A DNA stretch of 25,245 nt from a virus. Shown one piece after another: positions 1-5,134 of the stretch. Within the stretch, counting starts at the first letter, position 1. Each line of letters starts with the position of its first letter. Made by a program: the position numbers and the translations under genes. The notes beneath the pieces are model-generated. The model was not told the DNA's origin, ran no database searches, and was given only the letters and a program-made list of their open reading frames with translations. The DNA lies in IMG/VR virus record IMGVR_UViG_3300008963_000029, positions 1 through 25,245 of that record; one strand, given 5' to 3'.

Positions 1-234
1 ACGCCAATCCTGCGAGGGTAGTTCGTAACTCTTCACTCCCTCGCTTTGTCTGTTATCATCCTCAAATGATACCGCTCCGCAGTGATGGCAAAAAGCCTTG
101 CCCAAATTAAAATTAACCGATAAGCATTTATCTTTTTTCTTTTTTCGTGTGTGTGAACAGTTAGGGCAAGTTGTGGTTTTCTCTCCTGTTCTACTTCCGT
201 TGACTTCGATATTTTCCCATTCGATTTTTTCCAT
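1..234 (-). CDS. phage primase/helicase, N-terminal zinc-ribbon fragment (partial)
   Basis: The gene starts at ATG 234-232 and runs off the left edge after 78 codons with no stop. A four-cysteine zinc ribbon is visible: CPNC at residues 23-26 and CHHC at 49-52, with a basic KKKK stretch and another Cys (37) between them. This spacing matches the zinc-binding domain at the N-terminus of T7 gp4-like and DnaG-like phage primases, where it recognises the priming trinucleotide. The Toprim and helicase domains expected next are outside the window. The start lies two bases after the stop of the replication protein gene, so the two are probably one operon with both products acting at the replication fork. 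The zinc ribbon is seen; primase/helicase is inferred from it and the neighbour. Another zinc-ribbon replication protein is possible. Confidence 0.7.
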   Translation of the reverse strand, partial: MEKIEWENIEVNGSRTGEKTTTCPNCSHTRKKKKDKCLSVNFNLGKAFCHHCGAVSFEDDNRQSEGVKSYELPSQDWR

Positions 235-236
235 GA

Positions 237-860
237 TTAAAATACTAATTTTTGGAAACCGTTATTATCAGTCTCTGGTTTTTTACTTCCTTGCCAATAT
301 GTAATATTTGCAGTTATCTTAACTTTCCAATTAAGTATTTTATTTCCTTTCAAATCACACCAATCATTTTCCAACCATGAATCAAACTTAGTTCTTACCT
401 TTTCTTCATCAAGAATAATATTTTTATCTTTTGCTTTTTCTCTTGCATGATTTAAAAAAGATTCAAATGAGGGCGGAACGCCTTTCTTTTCTTTTTTATT
501 ATTTACATTATCATTTACATTATCATTTACATTAACATTTACATTATCATTTACATTAACAGTTGACGCTCGTTGACGCTCGTTAACGCTCGTTGATTTT
601 CGTTTACGACTTTTAGCACTCTTCTTTCCCGCTTCACTTCGTTGCTTCCTTTGGTCTTCCCATTTCTGTAAATCCCTCTTTAACTGTTGTTTAATAGGTA
701 CAAATGCAATGTTTAATATAGGGTCTTCTAGTTTTGGATTCTCATCATTAACATATTTATAAATATGTTTTATTAGCTTTCCAGCTTGTTCGTCTGATAG
801 TGCTTCAATCAATTCTTTTTGATCCGAATAAAGCACAAATGATTTTTTATCTTTTGCCAT
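237..860 (-). CDS. phage replication initiation protein (DUF6291-like N-terminus, repeat-encoded linker)
   Basis: This 207-residue protein has three parts. Residues 1-70 form a compact helical domain opening with KKSFVLYSDQKELIEALSDE, a pattern I associate with DUF6291 proteins of Bacteroidota phages. Residues 70-127 are a basic (KKSAKSRKRKS) then Asn/Val-rich low-complexity linker encoded by two tandem DNA repeats. Residues 128-195 are a second helical domain with KFDSWLENDW and NWKVKITANITYW, similar to the C-terminal part of DnaD/O-like loaders. The layout of two domains, a linker carrying repeats, and a primase/helicase immediately downstream resembles lambda O and its relatives, which bind origin repeats inside their own gene and recruit the helicase. 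Replication role is inferred from layout and neighbour. A promoter at 981-1009 and a structured leader precede it. Confidence 0.65.
   Translation of the reverse strand: MAKDKKSFVLYSDQKELIEALSDEQAGKLIKHIYKYVNDENPKLEDPILNIAFVPIKQQLKRDLQKWEDQRKQRSEAGKKSAKSRKRKSTSVNERQRASTVNVNDNVNVNVNDNVNDNVNNKKEKKGVPPSFESFLNHAREKAKDKNIILDEEKVRTKFDSWLENDWCDLKGNKILNWKVKITANITYWQGSKKPETDNNGFQKLVF
499..558 (-). repeat. five 12-bp tandem repeats inside the replication gene (candidate iterons)
   Basis: Plus-strand unit (T/A)CATTTACATTA occurs five times in a row (499-510 with one change, 511-522, 523-534, 535-546, 547-558). The unit is four codons long and encodes the Asn/Val/Asp linker of the replication protein. 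Origin function is inferred by analogy with iterons inside lambda gene O; a plain repeat-expanded linker is the alternative. Confidence 0.85.
563..592 (-). repeat. three 10-bp tandem repeats inside the replication gene
   Basis: Plus-strand unit TT(G/A)ACGCTCG repeats three times at 563-572, 573-582 and 583-592, next to the 12-bp array. Since 10 is not a multiple of three, each copy is read in a different frame and gives different residues (S-V-N-E-R-Q-R-A-S-T). Conservation of the DNA unit despite the frame change hints at a DNA-level role such as protein binding. Confidence 0.8.
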
Positions 861-861
861 A

Positions 862-965
862 CTGCAACTATGTTAAATTAAGAAACCCTTTATAACGTTC
901 GTGGTTGCAGCACTACTAATTACAAAGGGTCTCGGTATAAATTTCTTTAACGGATTTCTGCAACC
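862..965 (-). promoter_or_regulatory. structured 5' leader with competing stems before the replication gene
   Basis: Read on the minus strand, the leader contains in order GGTTGCAG (965-958), CCCTTTGTAA (929-920), CTGCAACC (910-903), TTATAAAGGG (895-886) and GTTGCAG (868-862). The last copy ends one base before the ATG of the replication gene. CTGCAACC can pair with the upstream copy (8 bp) or with the copy beside the start codon (7 bp). The other two elements pair with each other over 10 bp with one G-U. The upstream pairing interleaves with that stem in pseudoknot order. The pairings are seen; regulation of the start codon is inferred. This stretch has no gene. Confidence 0.5.
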
Positions 966-980
966 TCCGCTTATGTGATA

Positions 981-1009
981 CAAATATAATAAATAAATCT
1001 ATTTATCAA
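981..1009 (-). promoter_or_regulatory. Bacteroidota-type promoter for the replication operon
   Basis: On the minus strand TTG (1009-1007) is followed after 18 bases by TATATTTG (988-981), matching the Bacteroidota consensus TTG-N17-23-TAnnTTTG. Transcription should start about six bases further, giving a leader of roughly 115 bases before the replication gene. It overlaps the last codons of the small gene at 999-1154. Confidence 0.7.
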
Positions 1010-1154
1010 TATTTTCTTTTAAATATTTTCTTCGAATAGGTTTGTAGATATCTTTGTTTTTGTCGATATAAATGTATGCAGTTTCTTTTTTGAAATCTTG
1101 TAAATGTTGTCGATCAACTTTTAAATATCTAAAAAACTCGCTTAAACGCCCCAT
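999..1154 (-). CDS. small hypothetical protein (51 aa)
   Basis: ATG at 1154-1152 opens a 51-residue frame ending in TAG. The product starts MGRLSEFFRYLKVDRQ and ends KYLKENIDK. It is highly charged and probably helical at the N-terminus, followed by a short YIYIDKNKDIYK strand-like stretch. I do not recognise a family. The frame is supported by its typical codon use and its position, ending inside the next promoter. Upstream lie the 7-bp repeat and a terminator, so it would need its own promoter; a near match (TAATTTTTG, one base too long) sits shortly before the start. Real gene likely but not certain. Confidence 0.5.
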   Translation of the reverse strand: MGRLSEFFRYLKVDRQHLQDFKKETAYIYIDKNKDIYKPIRRKYLKENIDK

Positions 1155-1256
1155 ATTTTTTTTACAAAAATTATCATTAATTAGTTAAAATTAAAAATAA
1201 CAGTTTTTTATTCGTTACTTTTCTTAAAGTTGCTTAGTAATCCTATACATAAAATC

Positions 1257-1326
1257 AGAGTGCAGAGTGCAGAGTGCAGAGTGCAGAGTGTAGAGTGTAG
1301 AGTGTAGAGTGCAAAGTGTAGAGTTG
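1257..1326. repeat. 7-bp tandem repeat, about ten copies
   Basis: Unit AGAGTGC/AGAGTGT on the plus strand: four AGAGTGC copies (1257-1284), three AGAGTGT (1285-1305), then AGAGTGC, AAAGTGT and a degenerate AGAGTTG. It lies directly downstream of the early operon terminator and outside any convincing gene. Open frames through it exist only because the repeat lacks stops. The copies are nearly identical, indicating recent slippage expansion. Confidence 0.9.
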
Positions 1327-1330
1327 TAAC

Positions 1331-1358
1331 AAAAAAAGCACCCCCGAAAGAGTGCTTT
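1331..1358 (-). terminator. intrinsic terminator of the early operon
   Basis: On the minus strand AAAGCACTC pairs with GGGTGCTTT (9 bp with one G-U) around the six-base loop TTTCGG, followed by an uninterrupted run of T (seven, counting those in the stem). It lies 25 bases after the stop of the last early gene (1383), a textbook rho-independent terminator. Confidence 0.9.
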
Positions 1359-1382
1359 AAATTGAGAAAAGTCACGAGGCTA

Positions 1383-1775
1383 TCAACTCCGATCTTCTTC
1401 CTCAACCAATTTATCACGAAAATTATTCGTTACACTATCAATTAATTTAACCTTTCTAACATCGTAGCTTTCTAACTTTACAGCATTAGTAGCATTTATA
1501 ATTTTATTAGTTACTTTTGATGAGTTCAAATCTTTGCGTAAAATTAAAAACAATTCATTTGCTACTTGTGAAGGATTATAATATTTCCTAATTAGCTTAT
1601 CAATGAAACTAAAATACCTTTCATATTGTTCTTTTAAAACATCATTTATAACCAACTCTTCTATGTAATTAGTCGCTGATTCGCACCATTCCAAGTTAGT
1701 CTCTGTCTCCTCCCATTCATCACGGACTATCAATATAAGTCCTGCTGATCTTAATAACCTTTCTTGTTTTTTCAT
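1383..1775 (-). CDS. methyltransferase-flanking paralogue B (130 aa, unknown function)
   Basis: The protein is alpha-helical and closely related in pattern to the one encoded at 2439-2816: both begin ERLLR(S/A)(A/S)GLI followed by (V/L)RDE and EE, share QYER near residues 50-56, share NEL(F/I), IL(R/E)KD and SK(V/M)T.KI near 83-105, and share KVKL(I/L)DS near the end. The pair therefore arose by duplication around the methyltransferase gene between them. I do not recognise the family. The start is one base after the methyltransferase stop, indicating translational coupling. It is the last gene before the terminator at 1331-1358. A helper or specificity role for the methyltransferase is possible but only inferred from position. 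The C-terminus is extended by an acidic EEEDRS tail compared with its paralogue. Confidence 0.8.
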   Translation of the reverse strand: MKKQERLLRSAGLILIVRDEWEETETNLEWCESATNYIEELVINDVLKEQYERYFSFIDKLIRKYYNPSQVANELFLILRKDLNSSKVTNKIINATNAVKLESYDVRKVKLIDSVTNNFRDKLVEEEDRS

Positions 1776-1776
1776 G

Positions 1777-2442
1777 TTAAAATAGTTTTTGTTGTGATAC
1801 GTGGTTGCTAATTCGTTTTATCGCCTTGTCGTAATACTCCTTATCCAATTCACACGCTGTCAATTCAAATCCGTAATAGTGGCAAGCTATCGCTATTGAG
1901 CCTGAGCCTAAATGCGTGTCTAAAATTTTGTCTCCTTCTTTAGCGTATTTGTATAAAAGCCATTTGTAGAGCGCTACTGGTTTTTGAGTTGGGTGTATTC
2001 TTAATTCCTTATTTTTCATATCTTGTTGCAACATTCCATTCCAACGCCACTTAAACTGCCTAACAGATGTTTTAAAACTACACCAAGCTAATTCGCAATC
2101 AGCAAAATCACCTGTATTGTCTTTATCCCAAACAATCCAACAACTACTATTAGCATTTGGTATATTTTCAATAAAATAATTAGCACCGAAAATAATTTGA
2201 TTTTTAGAAACTCTTTGTAATTCAATAAAGTACTCTTTTTTAGGTGTAATATCCCATTCTCTATGATTTTCTATACTGCAATCAAATTTAGCTTTTACAC
2301 CTTTGCTTCCACTTCCGTATGTATTTTTTTTCATTCCATAAGGTGGATCAACTATTGCCAAGTCGAAGTAATTGTCAGGATAACGAGCCATTAACTCCAT
2401 ATTGTCCTCATTCGTTATTGTTATCTTATCTGTTACTTTCAT
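1777..2442 (-). CDS. DNA methyltransferase, beta-class amino-MTase (N6-adenine or N4-cytosine)
   Basis: This transfers a methyl group from S-adenosylmethionine to an exocyclic amino group of a DNA base. Motif IV DPPYGM is near the N-terminus (residues 32-37), while the HPTQKP motif (about 150-155) and the cofactor-binding motif DTHLGSGS (about 175-182), followed by an acidic ELD, are near the C-terminus. This motif order is that of the beta class. The usual DPFxGSG is DTHLGSG here. At 221 residues it is compact, with a short region between the halves, so target specificity cannot be read. It overlaps the upstream paralogue gene by four bases (ATGA) and is one base before the downstream one. 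No restriction endonuclease is nearby, so this is probably an orphan phage methyltransferase protecting phage DNA from host restriction; that role is inferred. Confidence 0.9.
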   Translation of the reverse strand: MKVTDKITITNEDNMELMARYPDNYFDLAIVDPPYGMKKNTYGSGSKGVKAKFDCSIENHREWDITPKKEYFIELQRVSKNQIIFGANYFIENIPNANSSCWIVWDKDNTGDFADCELAWCSFKTSVRQFKWRWNGMLQQDMKNKELRIHPTQKPVALYKWLLYKYAKEGDKILDTHLGSGSIAIACHYYGFELTACELDKEYYDKAIKRISNHVSQQKLF

Positions 2443-2816
2443 ACCAACCTAATTTTTGAATCCAATAATTTAACTTTACCTACATCAGCACTACTTTTAA
2501 TGGCCACCGTTTCAGCGTATAAATTTTTTGCGATCTTGGTTGTCATTTTAGACTGCTTCATGTCTTTTTCAAGTATAAAGATTAACTCATTGATTAAGTT
2601 AGCAGGACTTCCAACAAAGCTAATACAGTTGTGTATATGTTGGTAAACTCTTTCGTATTGGTTGTTACTGTCATCCTTATAGCCAGTAAGCGTTTTAAGG
2701 TACATATTAGCTACTTCTACCCAGTCGTTGTGTTTGTCGATTTCCTCGAGTTCATCACGAAGTATGATTATTAATCCAGAGGCCCTTAACAGCCTTTCAT
2801 TTTTACTTATGTTCAT
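2439..2816 (-). CDS. methyltransferase-flanking paralogue A (125 aa, unknown function)
   Basis: The protein is helical, with an N-terminal segment ERLLRASGLIIILRDELEE, a middle QYERVYQHIHN, NELIFILEKD near residues 80-90, and KVKLLDS near the end. All four blocks recur in the same order in the protein encoded at 1383-1775. Its stop overlaps the start of the methyltransferase gene by four bases (ATGA), so the two are translated together. No family is recognised, no membrane segment or signal is seen. Its leader (AAAATTATG after a T-poor stretch) is a weaker version of the repeated early-gene leader. Being placed before and after a methyltransferase suggests joint function, but that is inference from position only. 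Confidence 0.8.
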   Translation of the reverse strand: MNISKNERLLRASGLIIILRDELEEIDKHNDWVEVANMYLKTLTGYKDDSNNQYERVYQHIHNCISFVGSPANLINELIFILEKDMKQSKMTTKIAKNLYAETVAIKSSADVGKVKLLDSKIRLV

Positions 2817-2833
2817 AATTTTTAAGTTTTTAT

Positions 2834-3001
2834 TTAGTCTTCCATAGCTCTACAAGACATACAGCCGCATTCATATATTTCTGTTTCATCTGTATCTATT
2901 CGTTCAACTATGCTTATTATTTCTTGTAGCTCACTTTCGAGTAATATTACTCCATGCTCGTTTCTCATGTGTTCGAATAGTTCTTGATATTGTTCGTTCA
3001 T
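2834..3001 (-). CDS. small Cys-containing protein (55 aa)
   Basis: ATG 3001-2999 opens a 55-residue frame: an acidic, helical body (MNEQYQELFEHMRNEHG, then LLESELQEIISIVERI) and a C-terminal ECGCMSCRAMED. The CxCxxC cluster could bind a metal but three cysteines alone are not diagnostic. The start is preceded by AAATAAATAGAAATT, the leader shared with other genes of this operon, which supports it as real. It is five bases after the gene at 3007. Function unknown. Confidence 0.65.
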   Translation of the reverse strand: MNEQYQELFEHMRNEHGVILLESELQEIISIVERIDTDETEIYECGCMSCRAMED

Positions 3002-3006
3002 AATTT

Positions 3007-3237
3007 CTATTTATTTAAAATTTTATCTAACTTAACTATTTCACGAGGTTTCAACGACCTACATTCTCCATTGTCAATCTGTATCTGTTGACTGTCAAAG
3101 TCGCCTACATCTGTCCAAGTAGTTTCTACTGTGATGCATCCTTTACGTCTTCTTTGCGTCCAAAAGTTATCGTGTATGTAAGTTTTCATAATACGATAAC
3201 CTAAGTCGTGGAGTTCTTGCATTGATAAGTGATTCAT
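3007..3237 (-). CDS. hypothetical early protein (76 aa)
   Basis: The start ATG overlaps the stop of the upstream gene by four bases (ATGA), which fixes the reading start at MNHLSMQELHDLGYRIM. The product has a helical N-terminus, a basic patch QRRRKG at about 28-33, and then a beta-rich stretch with VETTW and QIQIDNGECRSL. No family recognised. It lies in the early operon between two other small unknown genes, five bases before the next gene. Likely a small host-takeover or regulatory protein as is common for early phage genes, but nothing in the sequence names a target. Confidence 0.65.
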   Translation of the reverse strand: MNHLSMQELHDLGYRIMKTYIHDNFWTQRRRKGCITVETTWTDVGDFDSQQIQIDNGECRSLKPREIVKLDKILNK

Positions 3238-3572
3238 ATCGCCAATATTTTTTCTAACTTATTCCAAACTGACTTGCATCTGTACCGGTCTACAAGTTGA
3301 GCACTACTAAGCTCCTCCCTACTCTCGATAACTGCTATCTGCTCCTCCATCTCAAAATGTAACTTGTGTATTTCGGTTGCTACTTTGACGTGTTTTTCTT
3401 GGAGGTTGTGCAGGTTTTTCTCCGCTTCCTTTAATCGTGAAATAGGCACAAGCTCCTCGCATCTGTGCTTAAGTATCATAGTTGATTTACCGTTGTCGTA
3501 TTGTACTTGATAGTACTTGCCTTTAACTCTTTTTACTGTGGCATATTCGCCTTGGTTTGTTATTACTTTCAT
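3234..3572 (-). CDS. hypothetical early protein with coiled coil (112 aa)
   Basis: Residues 1-40 look like a small beta-barrel (NQGEYATVKRVKGKYYQVQY and a following DNGKSTMIL strand), reminiscent of SH3-like folds. Residues 45-85 form a charged coiled coil (RLKEAEKNLHNLQEKH, then HKLHFEMEEQI), and the last 25 residues are basic and helical. No family recognised. The start has the operon's repeated leader AAATAGAAACT before ATG, and the stop overlaps the next start by four bases. Translation coupling with the 76-residue protein downstream suggests balanced production. Confidence 0.65.
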   Translation of the reverse strand: MKVITNQGEYATVKRVKGKYYQVQYDNGKSTMILKHRCEELVPISRLKEAEKNLHNLQEKHVKVATEIHKLHFEMEEQIAVIESREELSSAQLVDRYRCKSVWNKLEKILAI

Positions 3573-3577
3573 AGTTT

Positions 3578-3742
3578 CTATTTATTTTTGATTATTAAAT
3601 ACTCGTTAATTATTGCGTGTTTCTTTTTCTTTCTGCTGAAATGATATTCAACATTCGATAGCGAACATCCTACTATTTTAGCTACTTCCTTAGCTGTGTT
3701 GGCTTCGGAGGTAGTTTGTTTTTTGATTGTGTATTTTTTCAT
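3578..3742 (-). CDS. small HTH-like DNA-binding protein (54 aa)
   Basis: ATG 3742-3740 opens a 54-residue frame. Residues about 17-36 read TAKEVAKIVGCSLSNVEYHF, a typical helix-turn-helix pattern (helix, Gly-Cys turn, recognition helix), flanked by Lys-rich arms (KKYTIKKQ and RKKKKH). A DNA-binding role in phage transcription control is likely by pattern. The stop TAG lies in the leader of the next gene five bases upstream of its ATG. Its own leader is T/A-rich without the shared AAATAGAAATT. It could be a regulator of the early operon; targets unknown. Confidence 0.6.
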   Translation of the reverse strand: MKKYTIKKQTTSEANTAKEVAKIVGCSLSNVEYHFSRKKKKHAIINEYLIIKNK

Positions 3743-3792
3743 TTTTTTTGTCGATAAATTAATGCAGTGTAGGATGCTGCGCCCCGTGTTAA

Positions 3793-4020
3793 TTATCCTA
3801 CTACTTTATCAGCGTATATTGAAGGAGCCATTGAATAAGAACCAACTCTTACCATTTCAACACCGTTAAACTCTTTGATTTTTTTAGTGACTACTTCGTT
3901 TCCACTAATAGCCTCAAATGTTGCCATCTTAGCCGTTCTTTTTATACAAATGAATTTTGGTTTTAACTCACTATCTCCTGCGAATGTCATTGTGTAAATA
4001 TTTCCTTCTTCAAATTTCAT
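3793..4020 (-). CDS. small beta-rich protein with C-terminal YSMAPS motif (75 aa)
   Basis: The product is predicted to be mostly beta strands: EGNIYTMTFAGDSELKPKF, then ICIKRTAKMATFEAI, then VVTKKIKEFNGVEMVRV, ending GSYSMAPSIYADKVVG. I recall small proteins with a terminal 'YSMAPS(I/L).A' signature in Bacteroidota phages and mobile elements, function not known to me. It is the second gene of the early operon, started by the shared leader AAATAGAAATT-ATG, and its 3' end overlaps a weak 7-bp inverted repeat. No signal peptide or membrane segment. Confidence 0.7.
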   Translation of the reverse strand: MKFEEGNIYTMTFAGDSELKPKFICIKRTAKMATFEAISGNEVVTKKIKEFNGVEMVRVGSYSMAPSIYADKVVG

Positions 4021-4039
4021 AATTTCTATTTTTTAATTG

Positions 4040-4195
4040 TTAGTATATCGTTCTGATACATTCGGTAATTGATTTGACTGTTGAGTATTGAGATACTGCA
4101 TATTCAAAATGCAAATTCATCATTTCTTTTACATCGTCAACGTTGTTTCCGTTTTTGATTAATTTAGCTTCAACTTTGTTTTTTAAATTTTTCAT
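4040..4195 (-). CDS. first gene of the early operon, small protein (51 aa)
   Basis: ATG 4195-4193 opens a 51-residue frame: MKNLKNKVEAKLIKNGNNVD, then DVKEMMNLHFEYAVSQYSTV, ending SITECIRTIY. It is helical and slightly basic. I have seen this type (Asn-Gly-Asn-Asn followed by a helical segment ending ECIRTIY) in Bacteroidota mobile elements but know of no function. It is the promoter-proximal gene, about 20 bases after the predicted transcript start, with leader AAATAGGGATT-ATG. That leader is nearly identical to the one before the cargo gene at 5821, showing the two promoter regions are related. Confidence 0.65.
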   Translation of the reverse strand: MKNLKNKVEAKLIKNGNNVDDVKEMMNLHFEYAVSQYSTVKSITECIRTIY

Positions 4196-4221
4196 AATCC
4201 CTATTTATTTATTGTTCGGTA

Positions 4222-4255
4222 CAAATATACAAAACTTATTTAGATAAACTGCAAA
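4222..4255 (-). promoter_or_regulatory. early operon promoter
   Basis: On the minus strand TTTG (4255-4252) precedes TATATTTG (4229-4222) with 22 bases between, a good Bacteroidota promoter. The downstream sequence TATATTTGTACCGAACA closely matches the cargo promoter at 5762-5793 (TATATTTGTACAGAACA). It serves the nine minus-strand genes from 4195 to 1383. Confidence 0.75.
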
Positions 4256-4296
4256 GAATTTACAGTTTTTTTTCATTTATTTTTACTTTTGTAGGT

Positions 4297-4310
4297 TTTA
4301 CGGGGGTTAC
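4297..4310 (-). promoter_or_regulatory. 14-bp element upstream of the early promoter (copy 1)
   Basis: GTAACCCCCGTAAA on the minus strand, identical to the sequence at 5706-5719 on the plus strand. It ends 41 bases before the -33 box; the other copy ends 42 bases before its own. The equal spacing and G/C-rich core in AT-rich DNA suggest a binding site for a shared activator or repressor. Confidence 0.6.
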
Positions 4311-4316
4311 AAAAGC

Positions 4317-4344
4317 AAAAAAAAGACCCGCATTTCTGCGAGCC
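4317..4344 (-). terminator. intrinsic terminator after the spanin-like gene
   Basis: On the minus strand GGCTCGCA pairs with TGCGGGTC (8 bp, two G-U) around the stable GAAA tetraloop, followed by eight T. It lies 37 bases after the stop of the gene at 4381 and just before the early promoter element, so it insulates the early operon from upstream late transcription. Confidence 0.9.
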
Positions 4345-4380
4345 TTTAAAATAGAACTTATGAATATGGGGTAAAGATAG

Positions 4381-4800
4381 TTAAAAAAATGACCTTACCC
4401 AACGATAAATAAATATTCCTGCTACGGACCCGATAATTAACCACAACCACCACAACTGTCTTGACTCTGTTCGCTCAGTTCTGTTGTCTTGCCGTGTTTC
4501 GATTCTTTCGGTGCGTTCTTTGATTCTAACCGTGTCTTTAATGGTTTTATACTTCCAACGTGTTTGATAGCGTGTTTCAGGCTTTAAATACCTTGTTTGG
4601 ATAATCGTATCATATTCCCTAAACGTATGAACCACCGCAAACGTGTCAGCGTAATAGATCGTGTCTGTACGCACGTTCTTAAGTGTTATGGTGTCATTGT
4701 ATTGCTTGAGGATATTCGGTTGCTTAAACGTCGCCCTACGAAAATGCCAGTCCGATGAGCATGAAGTTAGTATTGCTAGTAATATTATTAAGTATTTCAT
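4381..4800 (-). CDS. putative unimolecular spanin (lipoprotein with C-terminal membrane anchor)
   Basis: Spanins join inner and outer membranes in the last step of lysis of Gram-negative hosts. Here a lipoprotein signal peptide (MKYLIILLAILTSC, lipobox LTSC, Cys 14) would anchor the mature N-terminus in the outer membrane. A C-terminal hydrophobic helix (about residues 116-134, WLWLIIGSVAGIFIY) would anchor the other end in the inner membrane. Between them is a charged, Thr/Arg/Glu-rich region with repeated YDTI/DTIYY/KDTVRIKERTE segments that could span the periplasm. This topology is that of u-spanins such as T1 gp11; no sequence family is claimed. A minus-strand TATTTTTG at 4812-4805 lies close to the ATG and might give a leaderless transcript. 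It is separated from holin and amidase by the plus-strand island. Confidence 0.7.
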   Translation of the reverse strand: MKYLIILLAILTSCSSDWHFRRATFKQPNILKQYNDTITLKNVRTDTIYYADTFAVVHTFREYDTIIQTRYLKPETRYQTRWKYKTIKDTVRIKERTERIETRQDNRTERTESRQLWWLWLIIGSVAGIFIYRWVRSFF

Positions 4801-4830
4801 AGCACAAAAATAAGAAAAATAAAATAAATC

Positions 4831-4860
4831 TTGTTAGTTTAAATATTTAAACTATATTTG
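4831..4860 (+). promoter_or_regulatory. promoter P1 of the cargo island
   Basis: TTG (4831-4833), 19 bases, then TATATTTG (4853-4860): a full match to the Bacteroidota consensus. It reads rightward into the genes at 4913, 5265 and 5467. A perfect palindrome fills the spacer between the two boxes. Confidence 0.8.
4835..4854. promoter_or_regulatory. 20-bp perfect palindrome, candidate operator in promoter P1
   Basis: TAGTTTAAATATTTAAACTA is a perfect 20-base inverted repeat without spacer. It occupies almost the whole spacer of promoter P1 and covers the first two bases of the -7 box. A dimeric HTH protein bound here would block RNA polymerase. The palindrome and its place are seen; repressor binding is inferred. 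Confidence 0.65.
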
Positions 4861-4875
4861 TACCGGTTTGGCTAT

Positions 4876-4907
4876 GTGTAGTGCCGACCTTGAATAAATC
4901 ACTACAC
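4876..4907 (+). promoter_or_regulatory. stem-loop in the 5' leader of the P1 transcript
   Basis: GTGTAGTG (4876-4883) pairs with CACTACAC (4900-4907), 8 bp with a 16-base loop. It ends five bases before the first possible ATG of the next gene (4913), so it could affect translation start or mRNA stability. It may also be a degenerate relative of the attC-like site at 5131-5252. Confidence 0.5.
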
Positions 4908-4912
4908 TAACA

Positions 4913-5134
4913 ATGGAAGATAAAATTATGAGTAAAGAACAGAACTTAGAAGATAAAGACAAGGCATTACATATAGGTGGTGTTAGCGGTTCGTTTGATT
5001 TAGATGATGTAAGAGCCTCTATTCAAAACGCATTGTACGAAGAAGGGATAGGTCTATTTAAATGCCTAACTGTTTGTGATAACATACTAAAACATTTAGA
5101 AGCTGATGGGATGGTGGTTAGAAATGACCGCTAA
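4913..5134 (+). CDS. hypothetical cargo protein (73 aa)
   Basis: A small acidic protein: charged N-terminus (SKEQNLEDKDKALHIGG), then SGSFDLDDVRASIQNALYEE and a helical LFKCLTVCDNILKHLEADG. No family recognised. A second possible ATG at 4928 follows AAAATT, which looks like the leaders used elsewhere here, so the true product may be five residues shorter. First gene after promoter P1. Its stop codon TAA lies inside the left arm of the attC-like inverted repeat, which is the arrangement seen for genes in integron cassettes. Likely an accessory gene. Confidence 0.6.
   Translation: MEDKIMSKEQNLEDKDKALHIGGVSGSFDLDDVRASIQNALYEEGIGLFKCLTVCDNILKHLEADGMVVRNDR

Noticed and set aside
98-304. Plus-strand frame opposite the primase and replication genes
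   Set aside because: Antisense to two well-supported genes, with Phe-rich composition typical of a shadow of Lys-rich sequence.
1208-1417. Open frame across the 7-bp repeat on the minus strand
   Set aside because: It is open only because the repeat has no stops; composition (Leu/His/Thr repeats) is unlike the neighbours and it overlaps a terminator and the end of a real gene.
3769-3801. 7-bp inverted repeat GTAGGAT/ATCCTAC between early genes
   Set aside because: Short stem with 19-base loop, overlaps coding sequence and has no T run; could be chance.
4805-4812. Separate promoter for the spanin-like gene (TATTTTTG on the minus strand)
   Set aside because: Box fits TAnnTTTG but has no TTG at the right distance and would give a leaderless transcript; not strong enough for its own entry, mentioned under the gene.
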